Assembly: GCA_017532155.1 (NCBI GenBank)
Contig: JAFXJP010000045.1
Span: 1-40,329 of the forward strand
DNA from: Clostridia bacterium
GTDB lineage: Bacteria > Bacillota > Clostridia > Christensenellales > Aristaeellaceae
Direction of reading: 5' to 3'
DNA: 40,329 nucleotides
The position numbers and the translations under genes are program-made. Of this stretch, positions 16,346 to 23,574 are shown piece by piece (the stretch's first letter is position 1; each line of letters starts with the position of its first letter). The notes beneath the pieces are model-generated. The model made no database searches and was not told the DNA's origin. It was given only the letters and a program-made list of their open reading frames with translations.

Positions 16346-17644
16346 TTACTTGTCGTTCAGCGCAGCAACGCCGGGCAGGGTCTTGCCTTCGAGGAACTCG
16401 AGGGAAGCGCCGCCGCCGGTGGAGATGTGGTCGATCTTGTCAGCGTAGCCCAGCTGGGTCACAGCCGCAGCGCTGTCGCCGCCGCCCACGATGGTGATGG
16501 CGTCGCTGTCAGCCAGAGCCTGCGCCACGGCGATGGTGCCCTTGGCGAAGTTGGCAAACTCGAACACGCCCATGGGGCCGTTCCAAACAACGGTCTTGGC
16601 GTTCTTCACGGTCTCGGCGAAGAGCTCCTGGGTCTTGGGGCCGATGTCCAAGCCTTCCCAGCCCTCGGGAATGCAGCCGGCTTCGACAACCTGGGTGTTG
16701 GCGTCGTTGGAGAAATCGTCAGCGCAAACGGTGTCGATGGGCAGCAGGAACTTCACGCCCTTATCGGCAGCCTTCGCCATGATTTCCTTGGCCAGGTCGA
16801 TCTTGTCTTCTTCCAGCAGGCTGTTGCCGACATTGCCGCCCATGGCCTTGGAGAAGGTGTAGGCCATGCCGCCGCCGATGATCAGCGCGTCAACCTTGTC
16901 AATCAGGTTGGTGATAACGCCGATCTTGGAAGAAACCTTGGCGCCGCCCAGAACGGCGACGAAGGGACGAGCGGGATTCTCCAGCGCGCCGCCCATGAAC
17001 TTCAGTTCCTTTTCAATCAGGAAACCGGAGACGGCGGGCAGATAATCGGCAACGCCGGCAGTGGAGGCATGCGCACGGTGCGCGGTGCCGAAAGCGTCGT
17101 TCACGTACAGCTCGGCATAGGAAGCCAGGGCCTTGGCGAACTCGGGATCATTCTTTTCTTCTTCCTGATGGAAGCGCAGGTTTTCAAGCACCATGACCTG
17201 GCCGGGCTTGAGAGCGGCGGCCTTCGCCTTGGCGTCCTCGCCGATAACGTCCTTGGCCATGATCACTTCCTGGCCGAGCAGCTCAGACAGGCGGGCGGCA
17301 ACGGGAGCCAGAGACAGCTTCTTGACGTCCTTCTTGGCCTTTTCGAGGGCGGCGGCGGTGGCAGCTTCCTGCTCTTCGGCGGGCAGGGCTTCGATCTTGG
17401 CCTTTTCCTTCTTGTTCAGCTTCAGCTTCTCATTGAAAACATTGTGGGGCTTGCCCATATGGGAGCACAGGATGACAGCCGCGCCTTCGTCCACCAGATA
17501 CTTGATGGTGGGCAGCGCGCCGAGGATGCGGTTTTCGTCGGTGATCTTGGTGCCGGTTTCCTTGTCCATGGGAACGTTGAAGTCCACGCGCACGAGGACT
17601 TTCTTACCCTTGACGTTTACGTCTTTGATGGTCTGCTTGCTCAT
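16346..17644 (-). CDS. pgk: Phosphoglycerate kinase
   Basis: A 432-residue PGK. The N-domain has [11 protein letters not shown] (17-27), LCSHMGKP (59-66) and LENLRFH; the C-domain has [21 protein letters not shown] and the nucleotide-binding GGGDSAAAV, then [13 protein letters not shown]. It makes ATP and 3-phosphoglycerate from 1,3-bisphosphoglycerate. It is about 35 residues longer than the usual ~395 because of a Lys/Glu/Ala-rich insertion at residues ~68-107, directly after SHMGKP. AAGGAG precedes the start and a promoter lies at 17727-17755. No gap gene is adjacent. The stop codon is followed by the structured element 16165-16336. Confidence 0.98.
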   Translation of the reverse strand: MSKQTIKDVNVKGKKVLVRVDFNVPMDKETGTKITDENRILGALPTIKYLVDEGAAVILCSHMGKPHNVFNEKLKLNKKEKAKIEALPAEEQEAATAAALEKAKKDVKKLSLAPVAARLSELLGQEVIMAKDVIGEDAKAKAAALKPGQVMVLENLRFHQEEEKNDPEFAKALASYAELYVNDAFGTAHRAHASTAGVADYLPAVSGFLIEKELKFMGGALENPARPFVAVLGGAKVSSKIGVITNLIDKVDALIIGGGMAYTFSKAMGGNVGNSLLEEDKIDLAKEIMAKAADKGVKFLLPIDTVCADDFSNDANTQVVEAGCIPEGWEGLDIGPKTQELFAETVKNAKTVVWNGPMGVFEFANFAKGTIAVAQALADSDAITIVGGGDSAAAVTQLGYADKIDHISTGGGASLEFLEGKTLPGVAALNDK

Positions 17645-17726
17645 AATTCATTCTCCTTTTTAAAAAAGATTGGAATGAGGAATCGCTCTTTTTTCTGCGG
17701 TTTTCAAAAAATCCGCAAACACATTC

Positions 17727-17755
17727 ATTATATACCAATCATTCCCGCAGCACAA
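17727..17755 (-). promoter_or_regulatory. pgk promoter
   Basis: Minus strand: TTGTGC (17750-17755), 17-base spacer, TATAAT (17727-17732), about 80 bases upstream of the start codon. Confidence 0.68.
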
Positions 17756-17768
17756 GCGTTTTCGATAT

Positions 17769-17809
17769 AAAAAGGACGATTTTTTGCAAAAAAAGCGCAA
17801 ATCGTCCTT
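17769..17809 (-). terminator. Terminator of the ATP-grasp gene pair
   Basis: Minus strand: AAGGACGAT / ATCGTCCTT stem enclosing an A/T-rich loop, then TTTTTAT, just after the stop codon at 17829. Confidence 0.72.
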
Positions 17810-17828
17810 GTTTATGCTCTTTCCGGTC

Positions 17829-18659
17829 TTACAGTCTTGCCAGGATATAATCCATGTACATCGGCACGATGTCCATATCGGTATACTGATAGAGCATGCG
17901 CGTGCCCACCACATCCTCCGCTTCGTTAAACAGCGCGCGGCCGTGGTCAAAAATAAAGTCCACGCCCACCAGGCCAAAGTCGAAGCGATCGGCGGCTTCC
18001 AGCGCCATGCGGCGGATGTCATCGGGAATATCGATGGGCCTGGCGCAGTGGTGCAGGCCAAAGTTCGCGCGGAAATCCTCGGTATCAGAATACCGCAGCA
18101 TGCACTGCAATATCTTTTTGCCCAGCATGTATACGCGCACATCGCGGCCAGGCGTATCGCACAGGGGCTGCACCACGGCGGAGTATGCAAAGTCTTTCAG
18201 CGCCTGGTAGTAGCTTTCCTCATTGTCGCACAGCCGCACCTCGCGCCCGCCGCAGCCGCCGGAGGATTTCACCACTACGGGATACGGGAAGGGCGAGGGC
18301 GATTCGCCCTCCACAAAGGCTGTGTCCATCATGGGAAAATCATCCTGGAACAGCGCGTGCGTTTTGCGCTTGTCATTGAGAATTTCGCTGACGTGCGCGG
18401 GATTGAACACCGCAATGCCCATCTTTTCCAGATGATGCGAAAGCAGGGGCTTCTTGGCGCGCACGACGGCAAAATCCGCCGTCACATTTTCGCCGTTCAC
18501 CACCAGGAAGGGCTTGTTATCGCGCAGGCCAAAGGACATTTCCTCGATCAGCACCAGCTTGAGATCGACATTTTTCACCCTGGCCGTATCCAGCCAGTAT
18601 TCAATAAACCGATGATTGCGGATGGATTCATGGCGCTCGTAAATCAGTAATCCCTTCAT
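17829..18659 (-). CDS. ATP-grasp domain protein, RimK-like, divergent metal site
   Basis: A 276-residue ATP-grasp protein. The nucleotide-binding loop is VVVKSSGGCGGREVRL (~residues 128-143), then VVQPLCDTPGRDVRVYMLG. The metal-binding end reads GVDFIFDHGRALFNEAEDVVGTRML, so the usual E-V-N triad is replaced by N-E-A-E. RimK-like enzymes join a carboxylate to an amine using ATP. Its ATG overlaps the stop of the preceding ATP-grasp gene (ATGA), so the two are translationally coupled and probably work together. No peptide precursor or peptidoglycan gene is adjacent. Substrate unknown. Confidence 0.78.
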   Translation of the reverse strand: MKGLLIYERHESIRNHRFIEYWLDTARVKNVDLKLVLIEEMSFGLRDNKPFLVVNGENVTADFAVVRAKKPLLSHHLEKMGIAVFNPAHVSEILNDKRKTHALFQDDFPMMDTAFVEGESPSPFPYPVVVKSSGGCGGREVRLCDNEESYYQALKDFAYSAVVQPLCDTPGRDVRVYMLGKKILQCMLRYSDTEDFRANFGLHHCARPIDIPDDIRRMALEAADRFDFGLVGVDFIFDHGRALFNEAEDVVGTRMLYQYTDMDIVPMYMDYILARL

Positions 18660-19507
18660 ACGCTCCTCCGGATATAGGAAATAATATGGTCAGCAGGATT
18701 GACGCCGGTAATCTGCATCAGCCCGGCAAAATGCGCGTTGCTGTTCACCTCGCACAGCAGCGGGCCCTCCCTGGCAGACAGGATATCCACGCCCGCAAAA
18801 TCAAGCGAAAGCGCGCGGCAGGCCGCCACCGCCAGATCGCATTCCTCTTTTGTCGGCGTATAAGCCACCGGATCGCCGCCGTTTTCGATATTCGCCCGGA
18901 AATCGCCCTTGCGGTTTTCGCGCACGATGGCGGCAATCACTTGCCCGTCCACCACAAACAGCCTTTCATCCCGTCCGGCGCACTCGCGGATAAACTGCTG
19001 AAAAACAATGGGCTTTGCGCCGATGCGCGCGACGATCTCCTTCGCCTGCGCCGCATCCTGCGCCAGATACACCTGCTGACCAAACGAGCCGCAGCCCTCC
19101 TTGATCACCAGGGGAAAGCCCAGCGCTTCGCCCGCCTGCGAAACAAACTGCATATCGCCGTAGCCCACGCCCGGAAAGGTATGCGGGCAGAGCAGATACG
19201 CGGGCTGGGGCAGCTGCGCCTTTTCAAGCGCCAGATGCGTGAGCGTTTTGTCATCGCACACAGCAATGGCGTCGGCGCTGTTGAACACGCGCAGGCCGTG
19301 CATTTCCAGCCTTTTTGCCAGGCGGATATCCTTATCATAAAACAAGGCAAAATCCGCCTCGCCCGCGGGCACGCCGCGCATAAAGTCGGCATTGGTGCGG
19401 CTGAGGAGCTCTACGCCCTGCTTTTGCGCCGCTTCCATAAACAGCTTTCGCATTTTTTCAAAGCTGCCGCCGCGCATAAACGCGTTGGTGATGAGATATC
19501 CGCGCAT
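18656..19507 (-). CDS. ATP-grasp domain protein, RimK-like, canonical metal site
   Basis: A 283-residue ATP-grasp ligase. The N-terminal domain (MRGYLITNAFMRGGS) leads into LVIKEGCGSFGQQVYLA, VFQQFIRECAGRDERLFVVDG and the canonical metal motif LLCEVNSNAHF. That is a complete RimK-type active site, unlike its partner. The start at 19507 is chosen over 19537 because AGGAGG lies seven bases ahead. First gene of a two-gene unit with an extended -10 promoter at 19542. Possible roles are amino-acid tailoring of a protein, a small peptide or a cofactor; nothing here decides between them. Confidence 0.8.
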   Translation of the reverse strand: MRGYLITNAFMRGGSFEKMRKLFMEAAQKQGVELLSRTNADFMRGVPAGEADFALFYDKDIRLAKRLEMHGLRVFNSADAIAVCDDKTLTHLALEKAQLPQPAYLLCPHTFPGVGYGDMQFVSQAGEALGFPLVIKEGCGSFGQQVYLAQDAAQAKEIVARIGAKPIVFQQFIRECAGRDERLFVVDGQVIAAIVRENRKGDFRANIENGGDPVAYTPTKEECDLAVAACRALSLDFAGVDILSAREGPLLCEVNSNAHFAGLMQITGVNPADHIISYIRRSV

Positions 19508-19541
19508 GCCGCCGCCTCCTGATTTCAGATGATGCAATGTG

Positions 19542-19570
19542 ATTGTACCACGTTGCGCTAAAAAAGGGAA
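19542..19570 (-). promoter_or_regulatory. Promoter of the ATP-grasp pair
   Basis: Minus strand: TTCCCT, 17-base spacer and TACAAT (19542-19547) preceded by TGG, an extended -10. It lies 35 bases upstream of the start and is divergent from the promoter at 19584. Confidence 0.5.
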
Positions 19571-19583
19571 TCATTTTATATAG

Positions 19584-19612
19584 TTGACAAAGATTTCCAT
19601 ATACGGTATGAT
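19584..19612 (+). promoter_or_regulatory. Promoter of the secreted split-barrel gene
   Basis: Consensus TTGACA (19584-19589), 17-base spacer, TATGAT (19607-19612). A small dyad CGATAC-TTTT-GTATCG at 19625-19640 lies in the leader just before the ribosome binding site. Confidence 0.75.
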
Positions 19613-19662
19613 ATGAGAAGAATCCGATACTTTTGTATCGAAAAAGAAAGGAAGTAATTCCC

Positions 19663-20154
19663 ATGATCAAGCGCATTGCCGCCCTGCTGCTGGCCCTCGT
19701 GATGATGAACTGCGTGGCCCTGGCCGAAGCGCCCGACGCTGTGACCAGCGCTTCCACCTCCGATTCCTTCGCCGCCTACGCTCTGACCGGCGACGAGCTG
19801 ATGAACGCCATCAATGCCTTCTCCGGCACTTATCTGGTGGCTACCGTCAACCCCGACGGCACCCCCAACGTGGCGTACTTCATCTTCTCCATGGTAAAGC
19901 ATGAGGACAAGTACTACTTGCAGCTGGGCCTGGCTCCCAACCAGTCTCAGGCCAACCTCCAGGCCAACCCCAACGGCGTGGCCGTGTATGCCGCCAATCC
20001 CTCCGGCGCTGAAGGTGCTCCCGCCTACACCGTGTCCGGCGCCCGCATCTGGTTTGACGCCATCGAAGACCAGGCTGTCATCGACGCCCTGACCGCCAAC
20101 GCCCGCCCCGGCGCTGCTTTCTACGAGATCACCCTGATCCGTCCGCTGGGCTAA
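19663..20154 (+). CDS. Secreted small protein with pyridoxamine-phosphate-oxidase-like split barrel
   Basis: A 163-residue protein with a signal peptide (MIKRIAALLLALVMMNCVALA-EA). The mature part resembles a minimal FMN-binding split beta-barrel: ALTGDELMNAINAF, TYLVATVNPDGTPNVAYFIFSM (the typical strand with the NPDGTPN turn), then YYLQLGLAPNQSQANLQANPNGVAVYA and ARIWFDAI. Most PNPOx-like proteins are cytoplasmic, so a secreted one is unusual. FMN binding is not certain. The start at 19663 has an AAAGGAAG site; an upstream in-frame start would overlap it. Own promoter (19584) and terminator (20172). Confidence 0.7.
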   Translation: MIKRIAALLLALVMMNCVALAEAPDAVTSASTSDSFAAYALTGDELMNAINAFSGTYLVATVNPDGTPNVAYFIFSMVKHEDKYYLQLGLAPNQSQANLQANPNGVAVYAANPSGAEGAPAYTVSGARIWFDAIEDQAVIDALTANARPGAAFYEITLIRPLG

Positions 20155-20171
20155 TCGCCAAAAAAATAAAA

Positions 20172-20197
20172 CGCCGTCCGCAAGGACGGTTTTTTTT
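20172..20197 (+). terminator. Terminator of the split-barrel gene
   Basis: CCGTCC-GCAA-GGACGG stem-loop followed by eight T. Confidence 0.88.
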
Positions 20198-20237
20198 ACG
20201 TCAAAATCGAACCACATCTGTTTTTTATAACGGTTTG

Positions 20238-20840
20238 TCAGACGGAACGAAAGCTGGCCGGCTGCTCTTTTTTGCTGTAATGCATACCCCACACAATGAA
20301 CCACACCAGCAACACAGCGCCCGCCGCAGTTGAAAACAGCGCTCCCGGCAAGCTTATCTCCTTGAAAAAACCAAAGCCGATCATGTTGTAGACTGCATAC
20401 GCGATCATGCTGCCCAAGAGCATTGACGTGCTGTACGTAGCCAGAAGCGAAAGGCTTATCATGATGAGATTTGCCGCCAGCAGTATGCCGGTCATTTCGC
20501 CCGCGCTCATTGGAGCAGAAAGGAAAACCTGCGCGAGGAAGAGCACGCTCCCGAGAATCAGCAGCGCACTACCGATAAAGACACGCGGCGGAAGCGGCTT
20601 TTTCAAAGGCTCCGGCGCCTTCTCGATTCTGTTCCTTGGCAAAGCGCCGCCATATACCAGTTCGTCCAGCGTTACCCCGAACAGCGCGCTCATTTTGCAC
20701 AGTTTGTCAAGCTCGGGCTGTGCGAAGTTGTTTTCCCACTTGGATACCGACTGGCGCGATACCTCCAGCGCACTGGCCAAATCACCTTGAGACATACTGC
20801 TTAATGCACGGTACTTATGAATGTTTTCGCCTATGTTCAT
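20238..20840 (-). CDS. XRE-family regulator with four membrane segments
   Basis: A 200-residue protein. Residues 1-65 form a Cro/CI-type helix-turn-helix (IGENIHKYRALSSMSQGDLASALEVSRQSVSKWENN, then PELDKLCKMSALFGVTLDELVYG). After a basic Pro-rich linker, four hydrophobic helices follow (IGSALLILGSVLFLAQVFL, GILLAANLIMISLSLLATY, MLLGSMIAYAVYNMIGFGFF, AGAVLLVWFIVWGMHY). This is a membrane-tethered one-component regulator; the signal sensed is unknown. AGGAGG precedes the start. Possible promoter at 21001-21030. Confidence 0.85.
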   Translation of the reverse strand: MNIGENIHKYRALSSMSQGDLASALEVSRQSVSKWENNFAQPELDKLCKMSALFGVTLDELVYGGALPRNRIEKAPEPLKKPLPPRVFIGSALLILGSVLFLAQVFLSAPMSAGEMTGILLAANLIMISLSLLATYSTSMLLGSMIAYAVYNMIGFGFFKEISLPGALFSTAAGAVLLVWFIVWGMHYSKKEQPASFRSV

Positions 20841-21151
20841 TTAATCCCTCCTTTTAGAAAAAATGCCATGGGAATTTGCAGCCGATTTGTGCTGCAGAAA
20901 GATGTGGAGCGATTACGGAGAGTTTCTTCGCCGGAGAGCTGCTGTGGGGCGCGCGCTTTCGGCGAAGCAGGATAAAGCACTGAATTCTCTCCCGATGAAA
21001 ATAATAGCATCTTGAACAAAATAAAGTCCAGCATCTTTTGTTAAAAACTTAGCAACCAACGGTTGCATTTCTGTATTTTCAATGTATTTTCACCGGGCAG
21101 TGCCCATCTCCCGTGCCTGCAAACACACAAAAATAACGCCGCCTGCGGGCG
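20841..21151. other. Leader and spacer upstream of the membrane-bound XRE gene
   Basis: No gene is supported. The minus-strand leader contains an eight-base inverted repeat, CTTCGCCG...CGGCGAAG (20930-20970 region), and a likely promoter at 21001. Beyond 21060 there is only spacer with a CCGGGCAGTGCCC fragment that recalls the end of the 92-base repeats at 13196. Confidence 0.4.
21001..21030 (-). promoter_or_regulatory. Possible promoter of the membrane-bound XRE gene
   Basis: Minus strand: TGGACT (21025-21030), 18-base spacer, TATTAT (21001-21006). It would give a leader of about 150 bases. Confidence 0.38.
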
Positions 21152-21280
21152 GCTACACCTCATCCGAGGCGCTTCGCACCCCACCTTCCCCTCAAGGGGA
21201 AGGCTTTATTATTGCCGACTATCCAAAAGGCTTCCCCTTGAGGGGAAGCTGTCGCCAAAAGGCGACTGATGAGGTGTAGC
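21152..21280 (+). repeat. Inverted-end element (MITE/REP-like), full copy 1
   Basis: A 129-base element with 12-base perfect terminal inverted repeats GCTACACCTCAT / ATGAGGTGTAGC. Inside are two facing copies of CTTCCCCT-CAAGGGGAAG and a GTCGCC..AAAGGCGAC hairpin. It has no open frame. The flanking hairpin is GCCGCC-TGC-GGGCGGC. Confidence 0.85.
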
Positions 21281-21295
21281 GCTCTGCAGAGCGCG

Positions 21296-21420
21296 TTTCC
21301 TTTCCCGTCACGCTGCGCGTGATCGCATCGGCGAAGCGGATAGAAAAAGACCCCGGCAGCGAGGGAAAAGCTTGCTTTTCCATTCGATGACCGGAGTCTT
21401 TTTCGTATAGCCTGCCGAAA
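21296..21420 (-). repeat. Hairpin-chain terminator element, copy T1 (after the PAP2 gene)
   Basis: Minus strand from 21420: CGGCAGGCTATACGAAAAAG, a long terminator-like hairpin (21344-21403; apical GGAAAAGC-AA-GCTTTTCC, ending in a T-run), a CCGC-TTC-GCCG hairpin and a TCACGC-GCA-GCGTGA hairpin. It then runs into the inverted-end element at 21280. It starts about 37 bases after the PAP2 stop codon and probably ends that operon's transcript. Confidence 0.75.
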
Positions 21421-21456
21421 CAACCCAACCCAAAGATCGGTTTTCGAAGGAGGCTT

Positions 21457-22149
21457 TTACCTTAAGCCGTCCCTCGATCGTCCCCTCCATTTCGCCTTCC
21501 AGTAGCCGCCGTAGGCGATGACCTCCGCCAGGATGCCCAGCGGAATGGCCGCGAAGAAATCCACCGCCGAATGCTGCTTGATGAACATCGTGGACAGGCA
21601 GATCATAATGACCGCGAACACCACAAACGCGCGCCAGAGCGGATGCGCGGATTTATCCTTCAGCCAGGTGGACATGATGCCAAAGGAATATGCGCAGTGC
21701 AGCGAGGGGCATACGCCGGTGTTGGTGTCAAACACATACATAAAGCCGATCACACGCGTGAAGAAATTGTCGTTTGCAAAGCTTTCCGGGCGCAGATCCT
21801 GGCGGGTGGGATAGAGAATGTACACCGCCATGGCCACAAACTGCGTGACCATGATATAGATCTGCAGACCGCGGAACTTGGGAATGTCATACAGTGCGAA
21901 ATAGCCCAGGGAAATAACAATCAGCAGATACCAGAAGGTGTACGGGATGACAAAATACCCGTTAAAGGGGATCACGTCATCCAGCCACATGTGCACGGAA
22001 TGGCAATTTTCCACAGGGATGAGATTTTCCGTCAGGAAATACAGGGCAAAATAGACCACCCAGCCCAGCAGGAGCTTTAAATGGGAAAAGCGCGGCTCAT
22101 TCAGCCGCGACAGGCGAAATTCGCGATAATCAACCACAGGCTGTCTCAT
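21457..22149 (-). CDS. PAP2-superfamily membrane phosphatase
   Basis: A 230-residue membrane protein with about six helices. PAP2 signatures are present: TRQDLRP (115-121), CPSLHCAYS (147-155) with the first catalytic His, and KQHSAVDFFAAIPLG (191-205) with the second His and its Asp. The family dephosphorylates lipid phosphates such as phosphatidate, diacylglycerol pyrophosphate or undecaprenyl pyrophosphate at the membrane. It starts 11 bases after the PlsC-like gene, so the pair is an operon for phospholipid turnover (inference). AGAGG precedes the start. Confidence 0.88.
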   Translation of the reverse strand: MRQPVVDYREFRLSRLNEPRFSHLKLLLGWVVYFALYFLTENLIPVENCHSVHMWLDDVIPFNGYFVIPYTFWYLLIVISLGYFALYDIPKFRGLQIYIMVTQFVAMAVYILYPTRQDLRPESFANDNFFTRVIGFMYVFDTNTGVCPSLHCAYSFGIMSTWLKDKSAHPLWRAFVVFAVIMICLSTMFIKQHSAVDFFAAIPLGILAEVIAYGGYWKAKWRGRSRDGLR

Positions 22150-22160
22150 ACATCAACCTC

Positions 22161-22904
22161 TTATTTACTCAGGGGATACTCTTTTTTCGATACGTTCATG
22201 TAGGGCGTGACGATGTGCTGCGGCTGCGCCTTGGCCAGCGCCGTGATGGCGGCGGTCATTTCCGCGCAGATGCGGCTGCGCTCATCCTCCAGCGCATTTT
22301 CTTCATTAAAATAAACCGGCGCGCCGTAAATGACCTTCCGCAGGCTGGGCGCGATATACATGGGCACAAAGGCCGCACGGCAGCCCGTGCGCTTGTGATA
22401 CAGCTTGGCCGTATCCACAAAGCCCTCCTGGAACCGGCAGAGAATAGCGTTGTTCGCCTCCGCCTTTTCCGGGAAGATGACGATGTGATTGCCCTCCTGC
22501 ATGCGGCGGATGGTCTCACGGAAGGTGCTCATCACCCGATAATCGTGATACACGCCGATCGTGCGCGCATTCACATGGATGTACACCAGCAGCGGCGCGA
22601 CGACATACGAAATGAGTTTGAACAGCCAGCGGATATTCTTCGGCTTGCCGCTCCAGAAATCCTGATAGGCGTAGGGCTGCGCTTTCTTGATATCCTTCAC
22701 TTCCGCCGCGCACCAGGTGTAACTGTTCTCCGGCACATAAAACTGCGCCACCAGCGGCCCGTGGATCTGCGCATGGTTGCCGATGATAAAGCACGGCTCC
22801 TTGGGCAGATTTTCCTCGCCCTCCACGGTGTAGGTCATGTACACCCGCTTTACCAGGCGGAACAGATACGGAAAAATACGCGACGGTTTCTTTTCTTTAG
22901 GCAT
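22161..22904 (-). CDS. PlsC-like acyltransferase with altered catalytic motif
   Basis: A 247-residue protein of the lysophospholipid/glycerolphosphate acyltransferase fold. Motif I, usually N-H-x4-D, reads NHAQIHG, so the Asp is a Gly. Motif III, usually FPEGTRS, reads FPEKAEANN. The FVDTAKLYHKRTG and VPMYIAP stretches fit motif IV. It may be a divergent but conserved branch rather than a dead enzyme. The start at 22904 has a GAGGA site; longer in-frame starts lack one. It is first in an operon with the PAP2 gene, under the promoter at 22936. Confidence 0.75.
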   Translation of the reverse strand: MPKEKKPSRIFPYLFRLVKRVYMTYTVEGEENLPKEPCFIIGNHAQIHGPLVAQFYVPENSYTWCAAEVKDIKKAQPYAYQDFWSGKPKNIRWLFKLISYVVAPLLVYIHVNARTIGVYHDYRVMSTFRETIRRMQEGNHIVIFPEKAEANNAILCRFQEGFVDTAKLYHKRTGCRAAFVPMYIAPSLRKVIYGAPVYFNEENALEDERSRICAEMTAAITALAKAQPQHIVTPYMNVSKKEYPLSK

Positions 22905-22935
22905 AGCAATTCCTCGCATTTCTGAAAACAGCAAT

Positions 22936-22964
22936 ACTGTATCACTTTACATCGGAAATATCAA
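22936..22964 (-). promoter_or_regulatory. Promoter of the PlsC-like/PAP2 operon
   Basis: Minus strand: TTGATA (22959-22964), 17-base spacer, TACAGT (22936-22941), 31 bases upstream of the start. Confidence 0.55.
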
Positions 22965-23013
22965 TACGAGATCAAATGATTTAATGTGATTATAATTTGA
23001 TACGACAGAAGCG

Positions 23014-23217
23014 TTAATCCTCTAATCCAAGAACATAATCTGCGCTGACATGATAATACTGGCAAAGGGTACGCAAATGCCGAATGGGCATTTCATTAAT
23101 ACCGTTTTCATAGCGGGAATAAACCTGTTGTGTTGTTTTAAGGAGCGCAGCAATTTCGGATTGCTTGATATCGCGGTCTTCTCGTAATTCACGAAGAATT
23201 TCATAGTACTCTTTCAT
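23014..23217 (-). CDS. Small XRE-family transcriptional regulator
   Basis: A 67-residue Cro/CI-type repressor: YYEILRELREDRDIKQSEIAALLKTTQQVYSRYENG, then PIRHLRTLCQYYHVSADYVLGLED. It is a single helix-turn-helix domain without a sensor. The ATG at 23217 is chosen because GAGGTGA lies five bases ahead; the GTG at 23226 is part of that site. It is divergent from the DUF1413 gene, with two palindromic operators between them. It probably represses its neighbour and itself (inference). Confidence 0.88.
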   Translation of the reverse strand: MKEYYEILRELREDRDIKQSEIAALLKTTQQVYSRYENGINEMPIRHLRTLCQYYHVSADYVLGLED

Positions 23218-23243
23218 ATTGATCACCTCGTGAAAGAGTATAA

Positions 23244-23263
23244 ATACATCATAAATGATGTAT
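23244..23263. promoter_or_regulatory. Operator O1, perfect 20-base palindrome
   Basis: ATACATCA-TAAA-TGATGTAT lies between the divergent XRE and DUF1413 genes and touches the TTGACA -35 box of the rightward promoter. It is the likely binding site of the XRE protein. Confidence 0.7.
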
Positions 23264-23292
23264 TGACATATACACCTGATATAGTGTATTAT
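23263..23292 (+). promoter_or_regulatory. Promoter of the DUF1413/secreted protein pair with operator O2
   Basis: TTGACA (23263-23268), 18-base spacer, TATTAT (23287-23292). The spacer and -10 are covered by a second 20-base dyad, ATACACCT-GATA-TAGTGTAT (23270-23289), related to O1 and centred 26 bases from it. Binding there would block RNA polymerase. The transcript would start only a few bases before the AGGAGG site. Confidence 0.65.
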
Positions 23293-23312
23293 TGACTAAA
23301 GGAGGGAAGAAT

Positions 23313-23552
23313 ATGTGCTTTGAAAAAATGCTGCAATTGGCGATTGATAGAATGTGCGACATGCCGCTAAACGCGCGAGCATTTGAATTCAAAGAATTAT
23401 TCACTGCCGACGAATGGCAACAACTATCTAACGGAGAAAAGCGTCGCTATGGCGCCAAATTCGCACGCGTAATACGAAGTGGCGATTTAGAGGGCGTGCG
23501 CGTACGCGAAATCGACCCCAACAGCCGTCATAACAAGTACCAAGTTTACTAA
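23313..23552 (+). CDS. DUF1413-like small protein
   Basis: A 79-residue acidic/basic protein. The pattern EFKELF-x4-EWQQLSNGEKRRYGAKFARVI, then DPNSRHNKYQVY, matches my recollection of the DUF1413 family, which has no known function. The ATG at 23313 has AGGAGG seven bases upstream. It sits between the divergent XRE repressor and a secreted protein 22 bases downstream, under a doubly operated promoter. A winged-helix-like or nucleic-acid role is possible from the basic centre, but this is only a guess. Confidence 0.65.
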   Translation: MCFEKMLQLAIDRMCDMPLNARAFEFKELFTADEWQQLSNGEKRRYGAKFARVIRSGDLEGVRVREIDPNSRHNKYQVY

Positions 23553-23574
23553 TTCGGTAAAGGAGATACGAAAA

